64,000 nucleotides of DNA, taken from contig CAJWEZ010000004.1 of NCBI GenBank assembly GCA_913030605.1, forward strand, positions 1 to 64,000. Reading direction: 5' to 3'. Under the pieces are notes generated by a model. That model saw only the letters and a list, made by a program, of their open reading frames with translations, searched no databases and was not told the DNA's origin. Positions 25,905-34,942 of the stretch are shown here, piece by piece; the first letter of the stretch is position 1; every line of letters begins with the position of its first letter. The position numbers and the translations under genes were made by a program. The DNA comes from an uncultured Spirochaeta sp. GTDB lineage: Bacteria > Spirochaetota > Spirochaetia > DSM-27196 > Alkalispirochaetaceae.

Positions 25905-27661
25905 GTGGTGCCTCCAATCTGTGCGTACATCTCCTCGATCTCCCGTTCATACATCGCCTCGATGCGGGACCGGCGGACCTTCATTGTGGGTGTGAGTTCA
26001 CCGGTCTCGATCGACGCCGGGTGATCGACGATTTCGAACCGTACCACCTCTTCGCAGTGGTGCCGGTGGCGGTTGACTTCCTCGATGTGTCTCCCGATCT
26101 CGTCCTTCAGGTGGCGAGATGCCAGGTACTCACCGTCGCTCATCGCCGTGAACCCCTGCTCCTCGCGCATGTTCCTGACCTTCTCCATGTCCGGAAAGAT
26201 CAGCGCCGTGACGTACACGCGGTTGTCGGCGAAGATGACGGCGGTATCCACCGCCGGGTGTTCCGCGATCGCCCGTTCGATCGGCGCCGGTGGGACGTAC
26301 TCCCCGGTGGACTTCTTGAAGATCTCCTTCTTTCGCCCGGTGACCGACAGGTAGCCGTCGGTGTCCAGGGATCCCAGGTCCCCGGTGTGCAGCCAGCCGT
26401 CGACAAGCGTCTCGGCCGTTGCGTCGGGTCGGTTGTGGTACCCCTGCATCACGTTGGGACCGCGGACAAGGATTTCGCCATCCGCGGCGATTCGCACCTC
26501 GACTCCCGGAAGCAGTGGCCCCACCGTTCCAACCTTCCGGTGACCGGCGTAGTTCACGGCGATCACGGGAGAGGACTCGGTCATGCCGTAGCCCTCGAAT
26601 ACCGGCAACCCGATGTTAATGAAGAACCGGCAGATGTCGGCGTCGAGTTTCGCCGAGCCGCTGATCATCGTGTGAACCCGGCCGCCGAGCGCCTCGCGGA
26701 ACGTTCGGTACACGAGACGGTCGTAGAGGTGGTCGACCAGCGTCCGGCGCGCGTCGACGGGCCGACGTTCTGCGCTGTGGCGGGCACTCCGTGCCAGCAG
26801 GCCCGACACGCCCCCGGCGTCGTCGGTTTTGTCGCGAATCTTCACGTACACCTTTTCGAGCAGGCGGGGAACCACGGTCATGACCGTGGGTTGAACCTGG
26901 GGCGCGTAGGTGGTGAGCTGCTTGGGGTCGTTGACGAAGTACACCGGCAGCCCGTGGCTGAGGTAGAAGTACACCACCATCCGCTCGAAAATGTGCGCCA
27001 GCGGAAGCAGCGAGAGCGCCACGTCGGAGTCGGGCTCCAGCGAGAACCGCCGTCCCGAGGCGTCGATCTGGCTCAGCAGGTTGTCATGGGTCAGTTCCAC
27101 GCCCTTGGGAAGCCCCGTTGATCCCGAGGTGTAGATGATCGTACACAGGTCCGTACCCGACCCGGCGTCGACGAGGGCGGCGTAGCGGTCCGGGTCTTCG
27201 GCGGCACGCTCGGCGCCGGTCGTCATGAGCTGGTCGTAGCGTTCGTTGTCGGTGCAGCAGCCGAAGGTAATGAGCTCCGCGAGCCCCTCGCCGTGTTTCA
27301 CCGCCATCGGTATTTCGTCCGGGTACCCGACAAACAGGTAGCGCATCCCGGAATCACGGATCTCGTGGCGAAAGCTCTCCGGCGAGATCTTCTTGAAGAT
27401 CGGCACGGTGACGGCGCCGATGCTCTGGATCGCCAGGTCCACGATCAGCCATTCCGGACTGGGTGGCGAGATCAGCCCCACCCGTTCACCGCGGCGGATA
27501 CCGAGTCGGTCCAGGCCCAGAGCCAGGTTCCGGATCGCCTCCCGCGCCTGGCTCCCGGAGACGTTCCGCCACCCGCCGTCGTCGTCGGGGTAGTTGAGAA
27601 ACGCCGGGTGTGAACGGCGCCCGATCGATTCCAGTATGCGGGCAGGGAGTGTCCGTGCCAT
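25901..27661 (-). CDS. Long-chain acyl-CoA synthetase (AMP-binding)
   Basis: IIYTSGSTGLPKGVELTHDNLL, GYGMTESSPVIAVN, GWLHTGDLGSLDTDGYLSVTGRKKEIFKKSTGEYVPP. Confidence 0.94.
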   Translation of the reverse strand: MARTLPARILESIGRRSHPAFLNYPDDDGGWRNVSGSQAREAIRNLALGLDRLGIRRGERVGLISPPSPEWLIVDLAIQSIGAVTVPIFKKISPESFRHEIRDSGMRYLFVGYPDEIPMAVKHGEGLAELITFGCCTDNERYDQLMTTGAERAAEDPDRYAALVDAGSGTDLCTIIYTSGSTGLPKGVELTHDNLLSQIDASGRRFSLEPDSDVALSLLPLAHIFERMVVYFYLSHGLPVYFVNDPKQLTTYAPQVQPTVMTVVPRLLEKVYVKIRDKTDDAGGVSGLLARSARHSAERRPVDARRTLVDHLYDRLVYRTFREALGGRVHTMISGSAKLDADICRFFINIGLPVFEGYGMTESSPVIAVNYAGHRKVGTVGPLLPGVEVRIAADGEILVRGPNVMQGYHNRPDATAETLVDGWLHTGDLGSLDTDGYLSVTGRKKEIFKKSTGEYVPPAPIERAIAEHPAVDTAVIFADNRVYVTALIFPDMEKVRNMREEQGFTAMSDGEYLASRHLKDEIGRHIEEVNRHRHHCEEVVRFEIVDHPASIETGELTPTMKVRRSRIEAMYEREIEEMYAQIGGTT

Positions 27662-27687
27662 GGCCTGGGCCTCCTCGTGGAATATTA

Positions 27688-27703
27688 TCGGTCGGCCGAC
27701 CGA
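27688..27703. promoter_or_regulatory. Candidate fatty-acid regulon operator (site 2)
   Basis: TCGGTCGGCCGACCGA, perfect 16-bp palindrome immediately upstream of the acyl-CoA synthetase operon. Confidence 0.55.
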
Positions 27704-27820
27704 CCGATTCTGTCTACAAAGTAAACCGAAATAGTCAGGAAATCAACGAAAAATCGAGGAGGGGTGCAGGCGGAAGTCCTCGCCGGGCGGGTGGCGCTGC
27801 GGTGTCGTGTTCCGTCGCCG

Positions 27821-28198
27821 CTATTCGCAGCCCTCGGCGACCAGCGGCAGCAAACGTGTCAGGCGGCGACGGACGATCGACTCCACCGCCCCGGGCATGC
27901 CGTGGTGATCAACCTGGTCCCGGAGCATCTCGTGGATCGCCGCAACCAGGTCGGTGGTCTCCGCGTACTCCGACGGCTGGACCGCGTGAAGCACAGAGCG
28001 CACCCGGGCCAGACCGTGAAGCTCCCACTCGAGGACGGCGCTGTTTTCCTGGTACACGTACGGAGTGATTTCCATGGACGCAAAGCGTCGCGACAGGGTG
28101 AGTTCGAGATCGCGGATATCCTCCTCTGCATCGAGGAGTTCGGCGTCAAGCAGGCGAAGAAGGCGTGTGGTCTGCATGGGCAGCACCTCCTTCTTCAA
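27821..28198 (-). CDS. Hypothetical protein
   Basis: 125 aa ORF with AGGAGG-like RBS region upstream; no recognised family. Confidence 0.55.
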   Translation of the reverse strand: MKKEVLPMQTTRLLRLLDAELLDAEEDIRDLELTLSRRFASMEITPYVYQENSAVLEWELHGLARVRSVLHAVQPSEYAETTDLVAAIHEMLRDQVDHHGMPGAVESIVRRRLTRLLPLVAEGCE

Positions 28199-28206
28199 GT
28201 GTGGTG

Positions 28207-29328
28207 TCAGAACCGCATACTGTCCAGCAGGCTTCCGCCCGATTCAAACGGACTGTCACCGGTGCCGTCGGGGAGACCGCCGAAACTGCGGTCCTCCAGC
28301 TCGCCGTACATCCGGAAAATCGTGCGCACCTCCGCCAGCCGGCGCAGGAGCTCCCGTTCGTCCATGGAAAAGGCGCGGAAGAACGTGGTCGAGTCGCGCT
28401 CGCCGATCTGCGTCCTGCCGATCCCCTGGGAGTGGAAGCGCTGCAGCTCCCGCAGCCGATATACGGTCGTCTCGAACAGCGGCAGAATGCTGCGCATCCG
28501 GATGATCGCGGGGCTCATTTCGGCGCGAAATCGCATGTCCGTGCCCAGGGAACCCGCTTCGGAGGCGAGCGCCTCCTCCAGCCGGGGTCGGAACGCCACC
28601 AAATCGCGGTACGCCCGGTCGAACGTGTCGCGGGTATCGAGGTAGCGCCGGACGTAGGCGCGGACAAAGGTCGGGGCCCCACTGCGGAACGCCTGCAGGC
28701 GGATCTCGGTCCACCGGGCGTAGTAGGCGTCGAAATCACCGTCGGACACCGGTTCCCGCGATGGTCGGCCGCTGCCGGGGGCTTCGACCGCCTGGCCGGC
28801 GGCGGCCGAGATCTGCCCTCCGGCGCTGGCGATCGCCACCCGGCCCTCACGGACACCGAAGAGGGTCGTTTCGTCCGGGGCGGTGAGGACGTCAAAGGTG
28901 GTGCCGCGAACGCCGAGGACGGCCGTTTGTGTTTCCACCGAGAGTGTTGAGCCCGCCGTCAGGGACGACACATCCATCTGCAGTCGTCCGGCGAGGACCC
29001 GCAGTCGGACATCGGTGCGGGCGCCGTCGCCGGATAACTCGACGTAGTATGCCGAGTTCTCTCTCACGCGAACGATGGACGGTGAGGGCCGGTCGAGCTC
29101 CACCTCCACGTAGCCGTCGAACCCGGTCTGGATCACGTCCAGCTGGAGCAGTGGTTCACCATCCCGGATATCGTAGGCGTCGAGGATCTCGCCGTCCCGG
29201 AGAAGCTGAACGTCCCCTTCCAGGTAGGCGATTCGGCCGATCTCCTGCCCCCGCAACACCGACGGCGGCAGAACCGTGAAAAGCAGCGCCACCACGGCGG
29301 TTACGGCGAGTGCGCGTGGGCGGTTCAT
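28207..29328 (-). CDS. FecR domain-containing secreted protein
   Basis: Signal peptide; IGRIAYLEGDVQLLRDGEILDAYDIRDGEPLLQLDVIQTGFDGYVEVEL; TQTAVLGVRGTTFDVL. Confidence 0.85.
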   Translation of the reverse strand: MNRPRALAVTAVVALLFTVLPPSVLRGQEIGRIAYLEGDVQLLRDGEILDAYDIRDGEPLLQLDVIQTGFDGYVEVELDRPSPSIVRVRENSAYYVELSGDGARTDVRLRVLAGRLQMDVSSLTAGSTLSVETQTAVLGVRGTTFDVLTAPDETTLFGVREGRVAIASAGGQISAAAGQAVEAPGSGRPSREPVSDGDFDAYYARWTEIRLQAFRSGAPTFVRAYVRRYLDTRDTFDRAYRDLVAFRPRLEEALASEAGSLGTDMRFRAEMSPAIIRMRSILPLFETTVYRLRELQRFHSQGIGRTQIGERDSTTFFRAFSMDERELLRRLAEVRTIFRMYGELEDRSFGGLPDGTGDSPFESGGSLLDSMRF

Positions 29329-29331
29329 AGG

Positions 29332-30135
29332 CTACTCCTCCCTGGCAATCGCCAGGCTGTAGTGGTAGCGGCCGTCTGCGGATGCGTACCGGGCGACGAC
29401 GGCAAACCCGAGCAGCGTCGCCTCCGCCTCCTCCGAACTGGTGATCGTATTTGTGGTGCCCCGCTGTTCGACCGACCGGCGGTCCTCCACCATCCGGAGG
29501 GTGCTGCCGGCCTGAATCAGGAGCGCCTTCAGCGCTTCCTGATCCGCATTGTCGATCGTATCACGCAGCGTGCGACTTCGCCGGGTGGATCCCACCGCGA
29601 CCAGATACCCGGGGATCTGCGGTGGCCGGGATACCCACGCCGGACGGCCGGTATCGTCGCTCTGCAGCGGGGCCGATGGAATCTCCGGTGCCGGCGGAAG
29701 CCCGGCAACCGTTGCAAGAACCAGGGTTCCGTCGTCCACCTGTCGCGATTCCAGAATTTCCACGTCCTCCACGAGCTGATCGGCGGCGTCGGTACTCCAG
29801 CTGGTGTCCACGTTGTCGAGGTACCCGAACCCGTCGGTCCCGCGCTGCGTGACGTACTGGTAGACCGCCGCCATGCGCAGATACCGTGACGCCTGTTCCG
29901 CCACATGGGCGGCGGCCACGTCGACCTCCTCGTCCCGGTCCCGACGGCGGTTGGAAACGCCCAGGAACACCGGCTGGCCGCCCCGCGGCCGGAGGTCAAA
30001 GGATGAGACGGCGGCTCCGGGGCCCGGGCCGTCGGTCTCCGGGGTGCCGGGCTGTGGCGCCGGCGCCGGCGTCGCGCAGGAGGCGAACACCGCAATGATG
30101 CCGATCACGGTTATCCGGGCTGATATGCGTCGCAT
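29332..30135 (-). CDS. LPP20-like secreted protein
   Basis: Lipobox-like IAVFASCATPAP; PAWVSRPPQIPGYLVAVGSTRRSRTLRDTIDNADQEALKALLIQ resembles LPP20-type domains. Confidence 0.65.
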   Translation of the reverse strand: MRRISARITVIGIIAVFASCATPAPAPQPGTPETDGPGPGAAVSSFDLRPRGGQPVFLGVSNRRRDRDEEVDVAAAHVAEQASRYLRMAAVYQYVTQRGTDGFGYLDNVDTSWSTDAADQLVEDVEILESRQVDDGTLVLATVAGLPPAPEIPSAPLQSDDTGRPAWVSRPPQIPGYLVAVGSTRRSRTLRDTIDNADQEALKALLIQAGSTLRMVEDRRSVEQRGTTNTITSSEEAEATLLGFAVVARYASADGRYHYSLAIAREE

Positions 30136-30182
30136 GATGCACTACTATAGAGTAGCGCGTTGGGTGAACTCAACTCGTTTTG

Positions 30183-30211
30183 TTGACAAAGAAATTGGGC
30201 ATATCTATGCT
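30183..30211 (+). promoter_or_regulatory. Sigma-70-type promoter for the lpoB operon
   Basis: TTGACA-N17-TATGCT. Confidence 0.65.
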
Positions 30212-30234
30212 CTGAAGTGGAGGGTCTCGAAATC

Positions 30235-30846
30235 ATGACTACGAAACGATTTGCACTGATCGCCGGTCTTGCGGTGACGCTGGTTCTCAGCGGCTGTATG
30301 ACACCCAGTCGGACCGTGCAGCGCACCAGCGCCGACACACAGACCGACCTCAGCGGCCGTTGGAATGATACCGACGCCCGACTGGTGGCGGAGGAAATGA
30401 TCGACGACATGCTCAACCGACCGTGGCTGCAGCGCTTTTCGTCCGACCAGCAGCGCGAACCGGTGGTGATCGTCGGCGCGATCCGCAACCGAAGTTCCGA
30501 ACACATCGATACCTCCATGTTCGTGAAGGATATCGAACGCGAGCTGATCAACAGCGGCATGGTGCGGTTCGTGGCGACCTCCGAGGAACGCGCCCAGATC
30601 CGCGACGAACGCATGGACCAGCAGACCCAGGCCTCCGAGGAGACGATCTCCCGTCTCGGAGAGGAAACGGGCGCGGACTTCATGCTCCAGGGGTCGATTT
30701 CGTCCAACGTTGACGCCGTGGAGGGCGAGCGCGCGGTGTTCTACCAGGTGGACATGGAACTGATCAGCATCGAGACCAACGAGAAGGTGTGGATCGGGTC
30801 CAAGGAGATCAAGAAGATCATCGAGCAGCGCAGGGCACGCTTCTGA
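30235..30846 (+). CDS. Penicillin-binding protein activator LpoB-like lipoprotein
   Basis: Lipobox LVLSGCMTP; RPVVIVGAIRNRSSEHIDTSMFVKDIERELINSGMVRFVA; GADFMLQGSISS. Confidence 0.88.
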   Translation: MTTKRFALIAGLAVTLVLSGCMTPSRTVQRTSADTQTDLSGRWNDTDARLVAEEMIDDMLNRPWLQRFSSDQQREPVVIVGAIRNRSSEHIDTSMFVKDIERELINSGMVRFVATSEERAQIRDERMDQQTQASEETISRLGEETGADFMLQGSISSNVDAVEGERAVFYQVDMELISIETNEKVWIGSKEIKKIIEQRRARF

Positions 30847-30860
30847 AGCGGGGTGCAGGC

Positions 30861-32267
30861 ATGAGCATCGTACGCGCAACGGCGATCGTGGGCGCGGTGG
30901 TAATGCTGGCCTCGTGCATGACGACCCGCAACTCGCGGTTCGTAGAGATCGACGACGCCGCCCGCCAGGGCAACTTCGGTGTGGCGGCGGAACAGGTCGT
31001 GGAGAATCGTGACGAGCTCTACAGTCCCCGGGACCAGGTCCTGTACTACCTCGACAGCGGCATGCTCTACTTCTACGACCGACAGTACCAGTCCAGCGTG
31101 CAGCAGTTCCACGAGGCGGAACGGCTGATCGAGGACTATTTCACCCAGAGTATCAGCCAGACCGCCGCGACGTTCCTGCTCAACGACAACGCCCAGAACT
31201 ACTCCGGTGAGGACTTTGAGGACATCTACCTCAATGTGTTCAAGGCGGTGGCGTTTCTTCAGCAGGATGACTTCGAGGGGGCGTTCGTCGAGGTCCGGCG
31301 GGTGAACAACAAGCTCAACCTGCTGGAAGACAAGTACCAGGGGCTCGCCGCCGAATACAGCCGCAGCGAGGACGCGTCGGTTCAGTTTACCACCGGTGAA
31401 AGCCGGTTCTACAACAGCGCACTTGCGCGCTACCTGAGCCTGATCATGTACCGCGCCGACGGTGACTACGACGGCGCCCGGATCGACTGGGAGGAGCTGC
31501 AGGAGGCGTTCGCGCGGCAGGCCAACCTGTACGATTTCCCGCTGCCCCTGGACGGCTCCGTCGCTCAACCGGCGGACAAGGGCGCCCGCCTGAGCGTGCT
31601 GGCCTTCACCGGTGAGGCGCCGGTCAAGCGGGCGGAGACGCTCTACGTGGTCACCTTCGACGATCGCGTGGAGATCGTGACCGCCTCCGAGGGGAGCGCC
31701 GGCACGCTGGTGCCGGAGGGCTACGCCTCCTTCTACTATCCCGGTGTGGAAGGTGGATACCGCTTCAAGTTTCAGTTGCCGCGCATGGAACTCCGCGGCA
31801 GCGATGTGCAGCGCATCCGGGTGGTGGCCGACGGCCAGCCCCTCGGCGAACTGAATCTGCTCGAGAACATGGAGCAGGTGGCTCTGGACACGTTTCAGGT
31901 CCGGGAGCCGCTCATCTTTCTGAAGACGGTCACCCGGACGATCGTGAAGGGCATCGCCGCACAGCGTGGCAAGGAGCAGATGCAGGAAGCCGGTGCCAAC
32001 TCGGGATCGATGCTGGGGCTCGCCGCGGGGCTGATCGGCTCCGTGGCCACCGACGTGGCGGTGGACGCGAGTGAACAGGCTGACCTCCGGGTGTCGCGCT
32101 ACTTCCCGGCGTATGCGTACGTCGGCGAATGGGTCGTCGAACCGGGGACGCGGACGATCGAGGTGGAGTACTACGGGAGCAACGGACTGCTCCGCGTGGA
32201 GAACATCGGCCCGGTGGACATTCAACCCGGGCAGCTCAACTTCGTGACCTCGTTTCACAACAACTGA
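30861..32267 (+). CDS. COG3014-like lipoprotein with TPR-like N-terminus
   Basis: Lipobox VVMLASCMTT; LYYLDSGMLYFYDRQYQSSVQQFHEAERLIEDYFTQSISQTAATFLLNDNAQNYSGEDFEDIYLNVFKAV. Confidence 0.85.
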   Translation: MSIVRATAIVGAVVMLASCMTTRNSRFVEIDDAARQGNFGVAAEQVVENRDELYSPRDQVLYYLDSGMLYFYDRQYQSSVQQFHEAERLIEDYFTQSISQTAATFLLNDNAQNYSGEDFEDIYLNVFKAVAFLQQDDFEGAFVEVRRVNNKLNLLEDKYQGLAAEYSRSEDASVQFTTGESRFYNSALARYLSLIMYRADGDYDGARIDWEELQEAFARQANLYDFPLPLDGSVAQPADKGARLSVLAFTGEAPVKRAETLYVVTFDDRVEIVTASEGSAGTLVPEGYASFYYPGVEGGYRFKFQLPRMELRGSDVQRIRVVADGQPLGELNLLENMEQVALDTFQVREPLIFLKTVTRTIVKGIAAQRGKEQMQEAGANSGSMLGLAAGLIGSVATDVAVDASEQADLRVSRYFPAYAYVGEWVVEPGTRTIEVEYYGSNGLLRVENIGPVDIQPGQLNFVTSFHNN

Positions 32268-32282
32268 CCAGGAGAACGGACG

Positions 32283-33347
32283 ATGAAGACGATTCAAACG
32301 TGGTCCGGACGGATCGCCATAGCGACGGTGGTCCTCGCGGTGCTGGCATCCTGTGCCACCACATCCGGTGACCGGGGTGGGATGGCCAACGCCAACGACC
32401 TTCCGGAATGGTACCTGAATCCGCAGAGTGTCTACCCCGACAATACCTACCTCACGGCGATCGGCACCGGCGATACACGGCGCGATGCGGAGCAGCAGGC
32501 TCTCGCGGGGCTTTCCCAGGTGTTCGAGGCGCAGATTCGCGTGGACGCCCGCACCAGCGAGCGCTACAGCGAGATTATGGGTGCCCAGGGCACGGTGTCC
32601 GAGAGTCAGGTCCGCCTGGCGCAGAACACCAACGTTCGCAGCAACCAGACGCTCCTCAACGTGCAGTTCGGCGAGGCCGCGGTCGACGACATGGGGCAGG
32701 TCCACGTGATCGCCTACATCGAACGCCTGCCGACCGCCCGCGTGTACATGGACCTCATCGAGACCAACGGTGACCAGGTTGAGAGCTTCCTCACCCAGGC
32801 GAGCGCCAGCGATGGACTGGTGCGGGAATACGCCTACGTGAGCGCCGCGGCGGTGGTGGCCTCGGCAAACGAGTCGCTCCGCGGGCAGCTGCGCATCATC
32901 TCACCGGGCTTCAGCGAGATGGTGTCACTCCCGTACGATCCCGACACGGTGCTCCAGCGTCGTGCGGACCTCGCCTCGCGCATGCGCGTCTCCGTGAGGA
33001 TTGACGGCGACGGGACCGGGCGTATCGCCGGTCTGGTGCGGGAAGCGCTTAGCGAGGAACGCTTTCCGGTGGGGGCCGAAAGCCCGGTGCTGCGCGTGAC
33101 CGGTTCCATGCGGATCGAGGACGGCGAGGTCAACGAGGATTTTCTCTCCGTCCGCTGGACGCTGACACTGGACATGACCGGTCCCGACGGCAGCACGCTG
33201 GTGACGTTCGAGGATCAGAGCCGTGCGTCCGGCGTCTCCCGGGAGGCCGCGGTGTCCTTCGCCTATCGTGACATGGAAGAGGCGGTACAGCAGGAGTTTG
33301 TGGGGGCGATGCGCGGCTACTTCGACGGACTGGTGCTGGGAAACTGA
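32283..33347 (+). CDS. LPP20 family lipoprotein
   Basis: Lipobox LAVLASCATT; LPEWYLNPQSVYPDNTYLTAIGTGDTRRDAEQQALAGLSQVFEAQI. Confidence 0.85.
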   Translation: MKTIQTWSGRIAIATVVLAVLASCATTSGDRGGMANANDLPEWYLNPQSVYPDNTYLTAIGTGDTRRDAEQQALAGLSQVFEAQIRVDARTSERYSEIMGAQGTVSESQVRLAQNTNVRSNQTLLNVQFGEAAVDDMGQVHVIAYIERLPTARVYMDLIETNGDQVESFLTQASASDGLVREYAYVSAAAVVASANESLRGQLRIISPGFSEMVSLPYDPDTVLQRRADLASRMRVSVRIDGDGTGRIAGLVREALSEERFPVGAESPVLRVTGSMRIEDGEVNEDFLSVRWTLTLDMTGPDGSTLVTFEDQSRASGVSREAAVSFAYRDMEEAVQQEFVGAMRGYFDGLVLGN

Positions 33348-33353
33348 CCTGTC

Positions 33354-33377
33354 GGTCCCGGCCTCAGCGCCGGGACC
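33354..33377. terminator. Hairpin between convergent genes
   Basis: GGTCCCGGC-N6-GCCGGGACC; short T stretch (ATTT) only. Confidence 0.5.
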
Positions 33378-34902
33378 ATTTCGTTTCGTAGAATTCTTCA
33401 AACAGATTGAACAGGATCGGATCGATCTTGCGGTTCTCCACGACGAACTGTTGCCGGATCATCGCGATCGCATCCTCCGGTGAGAGCGGAGAGCGGTACC
33501 GGCGATTCGGGTCGGTGAGTGAATCGAACACGTCGACGATCTCGAGCATCTTCGCGGGGAAGTACGCCAGAACCTGGTAGTCGATCAGCGGCTCCATCGT
33601 GTACGACATGATGTAGTCCTGTGTGGCCGCCGGGTTGGCTTCCTTGTAGGCATCCAGGAACTCCCGGAAGTACCCGTATCCCGCCGGGTGTCCGTAGTAC
33701 TCGTGGTGATAGCCGGTGATAAGCGCCGCTTCCCGTGGATAGCTCGTTTTCTCCATGACGGCGCGGTAGCCGATCTTCACGTGGCGCTCCACCGTCTCGC
33801 GGTCGTAGCCGGCGTCGCCCTCGTGGTATTCGATGTCCTCGGCCTTGCCGACATCGTGAACCAGGAACCCGGTGGCGAACTTGTTGATCTCGACCTCGTT
33901 GAGCGCCTTCATCCCGCCGAGAAACACGTGTTCCAGACTCACGTAATCCTCGTGGAGGTGCGGCAACAGCGTCCGGTAGAAATCCTTGTAGTCCCGCGCA
34001 AACCGGACGCGGATTCGGTTGGCGATTCCACGGGTCATGACCTCGCGGTTGTAGTGCAGCAGAAACTCCAGTCCGCTGAGAAACACCCGGGTCATGTGCT
34101 GAACCACCGTTCCGTTCGACTTTTCCACGACCGCCCGCACGAGCTCGTCGTTGTAGACCTCGGAATCCACGAGGCGGATCGTCGACTTCACCATCTTGTG
34201 CGTCTCGATCACCATTTGCTGCGTGTACGCCTTTGCCTGGTCGTTCCCCAGGCGCAGTGCCTCCAGCAACATCGCGCGGTTGGCCATGGTTGCGTCCTGG
34301 GTCGCCTCCACCAGGGCCGACGCAACCTCCTCCTGGTCGGTGTCGTCCCGGAGCGCCAGCTCGTTCAGTCGTTCGGTGGTACGCTTGAGCAGCCCGACGC
34401 GTTCGTCCTGTTCCAGCTTCTTGTACTTACCGTAGGTGTCGCCGAAGTTGTTGGGGCCTTCGGCGGCGGTGGGGGAGCCGTCCCTCACTTCGGCCAGTTC
34501 CTCTACATCCTCGCCGGACTTGTCCCCGGTGTCGGTTTCGGGGTCCTTCTTCACCGGTGGATCGCCCGATTGCTCGGACTCGGCGGACTCGGCCGCGTCG
34601 GCGGGGCGCGAGGCGGCGCGGGCGGCAGCCTCCTCCCGAAGCGTCTGGAGCCGTTCATGGACCGATTCCGCGAGCGTCCGGTCGAGGTAATACTCCCACT
34701 GTTCCTGATGATTCCAGAACGCACGGTTGTTCTGGTACAGCGCCCGAACCTGCATCGACTTGACGCGGCCGGAGGAGCGACTTCTACAGATTACGTTTTC
34801 GCGATTGCTGAGGAGCAGTTTCAACGCTCCAGGGTTCCCGCGGAGAAACTCTTTCAGCGGTACAACTTTTTGGGACGCCACTGTCAGCAAAGGGTAATCC
34901 AC
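33364..34902 (-). CDS. HD domain-containing protein
   Basis: FATGFLVHDVGKAEDIEYHEGDAGYDRETVERHVKIGYRAV, ITGYHHEYYGHPAGYGYF, LEIVDVFDSLTDPNRRYRSPLSPEDAIAMI. GTG start inferred. Confidence 0.82.
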   Translation of the reverse strand: MDYPLLTVASQKVVPLKEFLRGNPGALKLLLSNRENVICRSRSSGRVKSMQVRALYQNNRAFWNHQEQWEYYLDRTLAESVHERLQTLREEAAARAASRPADAAESAESEQSGDPPVKKDPETDTGDKSGEDVEELAEVRDGSPTAAEGPNNFGDTYGKYKKLEQDERVGLLKRTTERLNELALRDDTDQEEVASALVEATQDATMANRAMLLEALRLGNDQAKAYTQQMVIETHKMVKSTIRLVDSEVYNDELVRAVVEKSNGTVVQHMTRVFLSGLEFLLHYNREVMTRGIANRIRVRFARDYKDFYRTLLPHLHEDYVSLEHVFLGGMKALNEVEINKFATGFLVHDVGKAEDIEYHEGDAGYDRETVERHVKIGYRAVMEKTSYPREAALITGYHHEYYGHPAGYGYFREFLDAYKEANPAATQDYIMSYTMEPLIDYQVLAYFPAKMLEIVDVFDSLTDPNRRYRSPLSPEDAIAMIRQQFVVENRKIDPILFNLFEEFYETKWSRR

Positions 34903-34942
34903 CCTCCCGGCGGAAGCAAGCGCTCGCCAAGCCTTTTGCGAT

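Noticed and set aside
30741-32705. 654-aa minus-strand ORF
   Set aside because: Antisense to the COG3014-like and LPP20 lipoprotein genes with lipoboxes and RBSs.
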